Of a DNA stretch of 25,773 bases, positions 20,488 to 25,773 are shown piece after piece. The stretch comes from Stephanodiscus triporus (Eukaryota; Bacillariophyta; Thalassiosirophyceae; Thalassiosirales; Thalassiosiraceae). The notes beneath the pieces were generated by a model. The model did no database searches and was not told where the DNA came from. It saw only the letters and a program-made list of their open reading frames with translations. The stretch spans positions 1-25,773 of the forward strand of contig JALLAZ010000095.1 in assembly GCA_036939755.1 (NCBI GenBank), in the 5' to 3' direction. The translations under genes were made by a program, and so were the position numbers. Position 1 is the stretch's first letter. Every line of letters starts with the position of its first letter.

Positions 20488-22221
20488 ATGTCGCATTCTC
20501 CAGGTGGGGTCATTCATATAGACGACTCCGATGCCGACAAGGAGGAGGTCGTGGGGTCGGATGTGGAGGAGGTCGTCACGTGGGATCACGAGCTTCGTCG
20601 GACAAAGACGTTCTCGACGGCATTTCTCATCCTCTCCGGCCGCAGGTTTGACTCACCAAACCTTGATGAGCAGCAGAAGATGCTCTACAGTTTCATCGAC
20701 CAGCCCGCTGAGGACTACTTCCTGAGCAGGTCGAAGCAATCAAGGGCGTTCGAAGAGCTCAAGAGAGTTTGCAAGCTCGGGTGGTCGGCAAGATCAGTGA
20801 CATCGCGCAAGAAGAAGTGGAATGTGCGTTTTGTTGCAGAGCATTTGGCTATTCTGCTGGTGCTTCGACGTCAGGTCGAGAAGGAGAAGGAGGCACGAGC
20901 CGAAGTAGAGCGTTCACGTTCCACCCGTTCTGCTTCGAAGGGGGTTCCCAAGGCCACTCCTCTCAAGCGTGCCTTCCGAAAGCTCTGGGTCAACTATCAA
21001 CCGTCTCTCAAGCTTTACACACAGGCGGAGAGGGATGCTGAGAACGTCGTCCATCGCACTCCCTCGCTCTCTCTGCAGTTGACAGGAGCACGCGAGCAGG
21101 ATCACATTCCCTGGGGGAAATGGACGAAATACGAGTCCAACTGCCCTGTGTGTTCGCACGCCTCGACGATGCCAATGCAGAGCCGTGAGGGTGTGCATGC
21201 TGCCGATGCTCGGCTACGCGAGGCGGCCGAGGCAAATGGAGGCGATGGAAAATTCGAGGCAACTGAGACGAAGGTCGGATGTTACTGCTGGGGGCAGAAC
21301 TGTTTTGGTGACAGGGATGGCATTGGGTGTTGGAAGTGCGTCGATTTGGCGATGGAGGAGGAGGGTGAGCTCTCGGCTGATGTGGTTGAGCCCGGAGTTT
21401 GTCGTTTTGATTGCGACGTCTGCCGGTGCAGCTGTCAATGTACCTTTGTGGAGAACAAGCGCCACACCATCGCGAATGGACTGAAGATGAACGCGATGAA
21501 GAACAAGCCCATCGAGACACGAGAGTCTCAGAGGGAGGGTGGTCGCTCGCTCTTTTTCGATTACGTCAAGAACAATCTCGACAATTACTCCGTCCGAGAG
21601 TTCCAAAACGTCGACTCCCGCTCCGAGTTTGATGTTGTAACCGACATCACCACGAAAACAGCCATCGACGTCTCCTCCCACACTGCAATGCAGTGCAATC
21701 CGAATGTCATGCGGGGTTTGCAGGAAATCATTCCCGGTCGCCGGACGAATATCGAGATGAGGACTCTGGCTGGTGGTGGGAAGAAGGTGAGTATGTCCAT
21801 TCAGCAGGCAAGGAAGGAGCTCAAGGGGTGTGTTGCTGAGAGGAAGAATCCCCCTGAAATGCCATCCTTTGAGGACAACACCCCTCCCGCCTCCATTTTC
21901 CTGAGCAACGCAGGAAATCGTGCACATCGCAACAGGCTCAGCACAGCCCCACTGCGCCCCCCTGTGATGCAGATGATGGGGACTCCAAAGGCTACTGCAA
22001 GCAGTTCTCCTCCAATGTTGGAGAGGGTGCAGAAAAGGGTGATGGACAAACTCTTTGATGCTGCAACTACTCCCCAAACCAAAAGGGTTGTTGCCAAAGT
22101 CCATGCGCAGCTCGCCCAAAAAGATGCCACCTTCACGACAGTTGTCGACCGCTACCAGGATGTCCAGTCCTCGCAGGAGATTTCTTCTCAATGCATCGAC
22201 CTACAACGTGCATTGGGATAG
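20488..22221 (+). CDS. Cysteine-rich transposon companion protein, function unknown
   Basis: 577 aa from the first in-frame ATG at 20488; an upstream GTG at 20461 was not used. I do not recognise the family. The N-terminus (residues 8-20) reads VIHIDDSDADKEE, a hydrophobic core plus acidic tail that fits a SUMO-interacting motif. Residues about 40-190 are mostly helical and charged, with a basic, Lys/Arg-rich stretch (about 110-170) that could bind DNA. Between about 219 and 320 lie Cys clusters in CPVC, CYCWGQNC, CWKC and CRFDCDVCRCSCQC contexts, probably binding several zinc ions. The C-terminal third is Pro/Ser-rich with a final helix. No catalytic motif is seen. The gene lies inside the inverted repeats and faces the transposase gene tail to tail, so it probably helps transposition or regulates it, but that is inference from position only. 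Confidence 0.8.
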   Translation: MSHSPGGVIHIDDSDADKEEVVGSDVEEVVTWDHELRRTKTFSTAFLILSGRRFDSPNLDEQQKMLYSFIDQPAEDYFLSRSKQSRAFEELKRVCKLGWSARSVTSRKKKWNVRFVAEHLAILLVLRRQVEKEKEARAEVERSRSTRSASKGVPKATPLKRAFRKLWVNYQPSLKLYTQAERDAENVVHRTPSLSLQLTGAREQDHIPWGKWTKYESNCPVCSHASTMPMQSREGVHAADARLREAAEANGGDGKFEATETKVGCYCWGQNCFGDRDGIGCWKCVDLAMEEEGELSADVVEPGVCRFDCDVCRCSCQCTFVENKRHTIANGLKMNAMKNKPIETRESQREGGRSLFFDYVKNNLDNYSVREFQNVDSRSEFDVVTDITTKTAIDVSSHTAMQCNPNVMRGLQEIIPGRRTNIEMRTLAGGGKKVSMSIQQARKELKGCVAERKNPPEMPSFEDNTPPASIFLSNAGNRAHRNRLSTAPLRPPVMQMMGTPKATASSSPPMLERVQKRVMDKLFDAATTPQTKRVVAKVHAQLAQKDATFTTVVDRYQDVQSSQEISSQCIDLQRALG

Positions 22222-22305
22222 GGGAGCACAGGTGACCCGGCAGACGACGACTGTTCTAGTTAGTCATTTCATAATTATTACTTAGTAAATCATTATTACT
22301 ACAAT

Positions 22306-23433
22306 CTAGTTCCAATTGTACCCACAGTGAATAAATGATTCTTCAAATCTTTCGATCTGATTAGCCGCCAATGTTATCTCGTGCTCAAGCCTATTCAAGT
22401 CCCAATCCTCCTCCTTCTTCAGCCGAATCTTCTCCATCACCTCACAGATCTTGTACTCAATTGGGCCGTATTTTGGATGATACGGCGGCCGCGGGACAAT
22501 TGAGAAACTGGATGGTCCAACACGCCCTGTCACCGTGTTATGGACGTATGCGCTGTGATGCGCGGCGAGGTTGTCCCAGATGAACACCCGATGAAAATCA
22601 GTGCCGGGGATATTGTTCGTCTCAATATCCGTGCACACGTAGTCGCAAAAGTCGCGGAATATGTTGGTGGTGGTGCCAACGGCACGTAAACATCGGATCC
22701 AGCGTCGAGGACGATCAAGGCTTCCTCTAACATGTGGAGGCAGGGCCGGATCCCCCGGCTCGATTGCGAAGATGACGGTAATTTTAACACCGTGGTGGTA
22801 GTGTCCGTCCTTTCGGACACGATGCACCTTCACGGCCCATCCCCCCGTGCGGTTGCATCTCTCAAATGTAGCCCCAAACTCATCTACGTCAATGAGCCTC
22901 CTTCGTGGCACCTGAAAAATGCCAAGGGGGGGGGGGCAATTCCAGAATCCCCACACTCGAAACTGAACGTCTGGTTGTTGCGTCTGGTAGCCTTCGGTAG
23001 AAGCCCTCTTTTTCGTAATGTCTAACTCAGCAAGTCGTTGGGAGATTCTCTGACGGGAGTAAAGATCCCCCCCCTCACTGTAGATGAATACCGCCATCTC
23101 GTCTAATGTGGCATCCGGCCATGCCGTGATGTAAGTCACGAGGCTCAGGAGATCAGCCCCAACGATCGTCTTCCTCTCCGTGTTGCCGGTCTGACGGAAC
23201 GGCTCTAGGCGATCACCCCATCGATAGATGGACGCCAGAGAGACATCTATCGCCTCCCCGGCATTGAACCTCTGAAGCTGAATCTCTCGGAACCACACAG
23301 GATATCCGCCGCCGCCACCAAAACGGGGGGAGGGAGCGACGCGCCGGGTCTGCTCAAGCTGCCGCGAAAAGCCCAGCTCCGCACGAGCCTGTGCCTCCAG
23401 GTCAGCGGGGTCCGTCGCCCCAAGGCCAGGCAT
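22306..23433 (-). CDS. DDE transposase, Tc1/mariner-IS630 type
   Basis: 375 aa, single exon, ATG at 23433 about 100 bp inside the right inverted repeat. The N-terminal half holds two helix-turn-helix parts: 'RFNAGEAIDVSLASIYRW' (about 55-72) and 'ATLDEMAVFIYSEGG...SRQRISQRL' (about 108-134), which would bind the inverted repeats. The catalytic RNase H-like domain shows IDVDEFG (D184), VFIWDNLAAHHS (D287) and YHPKYGPIEY (E326). That leaves 38 residues between the second Asp and the Glu, a DD38E spacing, and the P-Y-x-P...PIEY signature is typical of this superfamily. All three acids are present and no frame break is seen, so the enzyme could be active. The TA dinucleotides at the element ends agree with the family's target choice. 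Confidence 0.92.
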   Translation of the reverse strand: MPGLGATDPADLEAQARAELGFSRQLEQTRRVAPSPRFGGGGGYPVWFREIQLQRFNAGEAIDVSLASIYRWGDRLEPFRQTGNTERKTIVGADLLSLVTYITAWPDATLDEMAVFIYSEGGDLYSRQRISQRLAELDITKKRASTEGYQTQQPDVQFRVWGFWNCPPPLGIFQVPRRRLIDVDEFGATFERCNRTGGWAVKVHRVRKDGHYHHGVKITVIFAIEPGDPALPPHVRGSLDRPRRWIRCLRAVGTTTNIFRDFCDYVCTDIETNNIPGTDFHRVFIWDNLAAHHSAYVHNTVTGRVGPSSFSIVPRPPYHPKYGPIEYKICEVMEKIRLKKEEDWDLNRLEHEITLAANQIERFEESFIHCGYNWN

Positions 23434-23531
23434 GCTTCTTTCGCCCCGTCGCCGCTTTCTTCCAGTGTCACAGCAGGAGGCCGTGGGGGATCTGTTGCGA
23501 CGGCAGCGGGCGACAACGACAGGAGGGGGGT

Positions 23532-23650
23532 CTCTAACGTACTTTATTAGGCGAAGCTAGTAAAATCTGGGAAATCGTTAGGAAGTCGTTAGAGGAAGTC
23601 GTTAGGAAGTCGTTAGGAAGTCCTTTTCTCAATTGTTACCCGACTCGTAG
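23532..23650 (-). repeat. Right terminal inverted repeat with four iterons
   Basis: About 119 bp, the inverted counterpart of 20130-20234. It is longer because it has four 11-bp units (plus-strand form GTCGTTAGGAA) at 23574-23619 instead of three; the second unit has two extra bases (GTCGTTAGAGGAA). The outermost CTACGAGTC is identical to the left end. Confidence 0.92.
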
Positions 23651-23652
23651 TA

Positions 23653-24056
23653 CTGTGTTTCTGTTTTCTCTCTCTAGACAGAGAGAGAGCTTGCTCATTT
23701 TTTTACTTCACGCGCTGCCTTGGATGTGAGGGTGTACCCTCATGTCATAATATAAAATGTATTCACTTGAAAATGCGATGAAAGTTGAGGGAAGATGACA
23801 TAATGACAGTTACGCCAACAACTAGGGTAGATGAATTGTTGAAAGTACTGTCATACTATCACGTTGGTGACTTCACACGTATTATTTAAGGTATGAACCT
23901 ATCTCTGCGCGAATACTCAATACTTCTCCTGATATCACATTTACTTTGTATTTACGATTTATGGTCGACATGATTTACGCCTCCGCCATCTCAACTAAAA
24001 TACAAAAAGGCTGTAGGTAGGTACATCGAGCTCACGCAGCCAACCCAACAAAGCAT
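23653..24056. other. Intergenic between the transposon and GAPDH, no gene seen
   Basis: AT-rich. It contains a CT/AG hairpin near 23669-23692 (TCTCTCTC...GAGAGAGA) and GAGGGTGTACCCTC at 23728-23741. The part near 24056 is the GAPDH 3' flank. No coding or RNA-gene signal recognised. Confidence 0.5.

Positions 24057-25773
<1,717 letters not shown>

Larger units (their letters stand above)
20130..23650. mobile_element. Two-gene Tc1/mariner-IS630-type transposon, intact-looking
   Basis: The ends are inverted repeats starting CTACGAGTC, at 20130 reading right and at 23650 reading left. Both ends are flanked by TA (20128-20129 and 23651-23652), the target duplication of this superfamily. Length 3521 bp. 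Inside are two convergent uninterrupted genes: a plus-strand cysteine-rich protein (20488-22221) and a minus-strand DDE transposase (23433-22306), their stops 84 bp apart. No stop or frameshift is seen in either gene, and both inverted repeats are well kept, so the copy may be recent or still active. Most elements of this superfamily carry only the transposase; the second gene is unusual. It sits between the ACP promoter side and the GAPDH 3' end. Confidence 0.9.

Noticed and set aside
21214..22191. 325-codon minus-strand frame inside the transposon
   Set aside because: Antisense shadow of the companion gene; no recognisable motif, and the plus-strand frame has the better composition and a real ATG.

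Overview
The window is nuclear DNA from a eukaryote, most likely a diatom or a close stramenopile relative with a secondary red plastid. Three things point there: short GT-AG introns (mostly 75-170 bp), a nuclear-encoded acyl carrier protein whose leader carries the ASA|FAP cleavage motif of diatom plastid preproteins, and transposon types common in these genomes. I cannot name the genus.

Layout from left to right. (1) Positions 123-1259, minus: a J-domain co-chaperone resembling DNAJC9, with an internal 120-bp coding duplication. (2) Positions 1300-2700: no clean gene, but a dense cluster of GCCGACAT/ATGTCGGC words and scraps of an ankyrin-repeat-type gene on the minus strand. (3) Positions 3394-6958: a decayed Mutator-like element with degenerate terminal inverted repeats; its transposase has lost the catalytic core. 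(4) Positions 7260-9813: a nearly intact pogo/jerky-type (DDD) transposase broken by one stop and one frameshift. (5) Positions 10499-16975, plus: a complete six-exon gene for the largest subunit of RNA polymerase I (about 1939 aa). It overlaps by ATGA with (6) 16972-17971, a small three-exon gene whose product looks like the C-terminal part of a 2-oxoglutarate/Fe(II) oxygenase-type protein. (7) Positions 18450-19109, minus: plastid acyl carrier protein, with a three-codon first exon. (8) Positions 20130-23650: an intact-looking 3.5-kb Tc1/mariner-IS630-type transposon flanked by TA, with iteron-bearing inverted repeats of about 105-119 bp. It carries a DD38E-type transposase (minus) and a convergent 577-aa cysteine-rich companion protein of unknown function (plus). 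(9) Positions 24057-25355, minus: a three-exon NAD-type glyceraldehyde-3-phosphate dehydrogenase.

The host genes are housekeeping: rRNA synthesis (Pol I), plastid fatty acid synthesis (ACP), glycolysis (GAPDH) and chaperone work. They are not a functional cluster. Between them lie three DNA transposons of different superfamilies in different states of decay. The most novel items are the two-gene transposon with its unknown companion protein, the extra SH3/Tudor-like segment inside the Pol I subunit, the sharp composition change after exon 1 of that gene, and the Pol I stop/next-gene start overlap.

All gene models were built by eye from reading frames and splice signals; no database search or transcript evidence was available.
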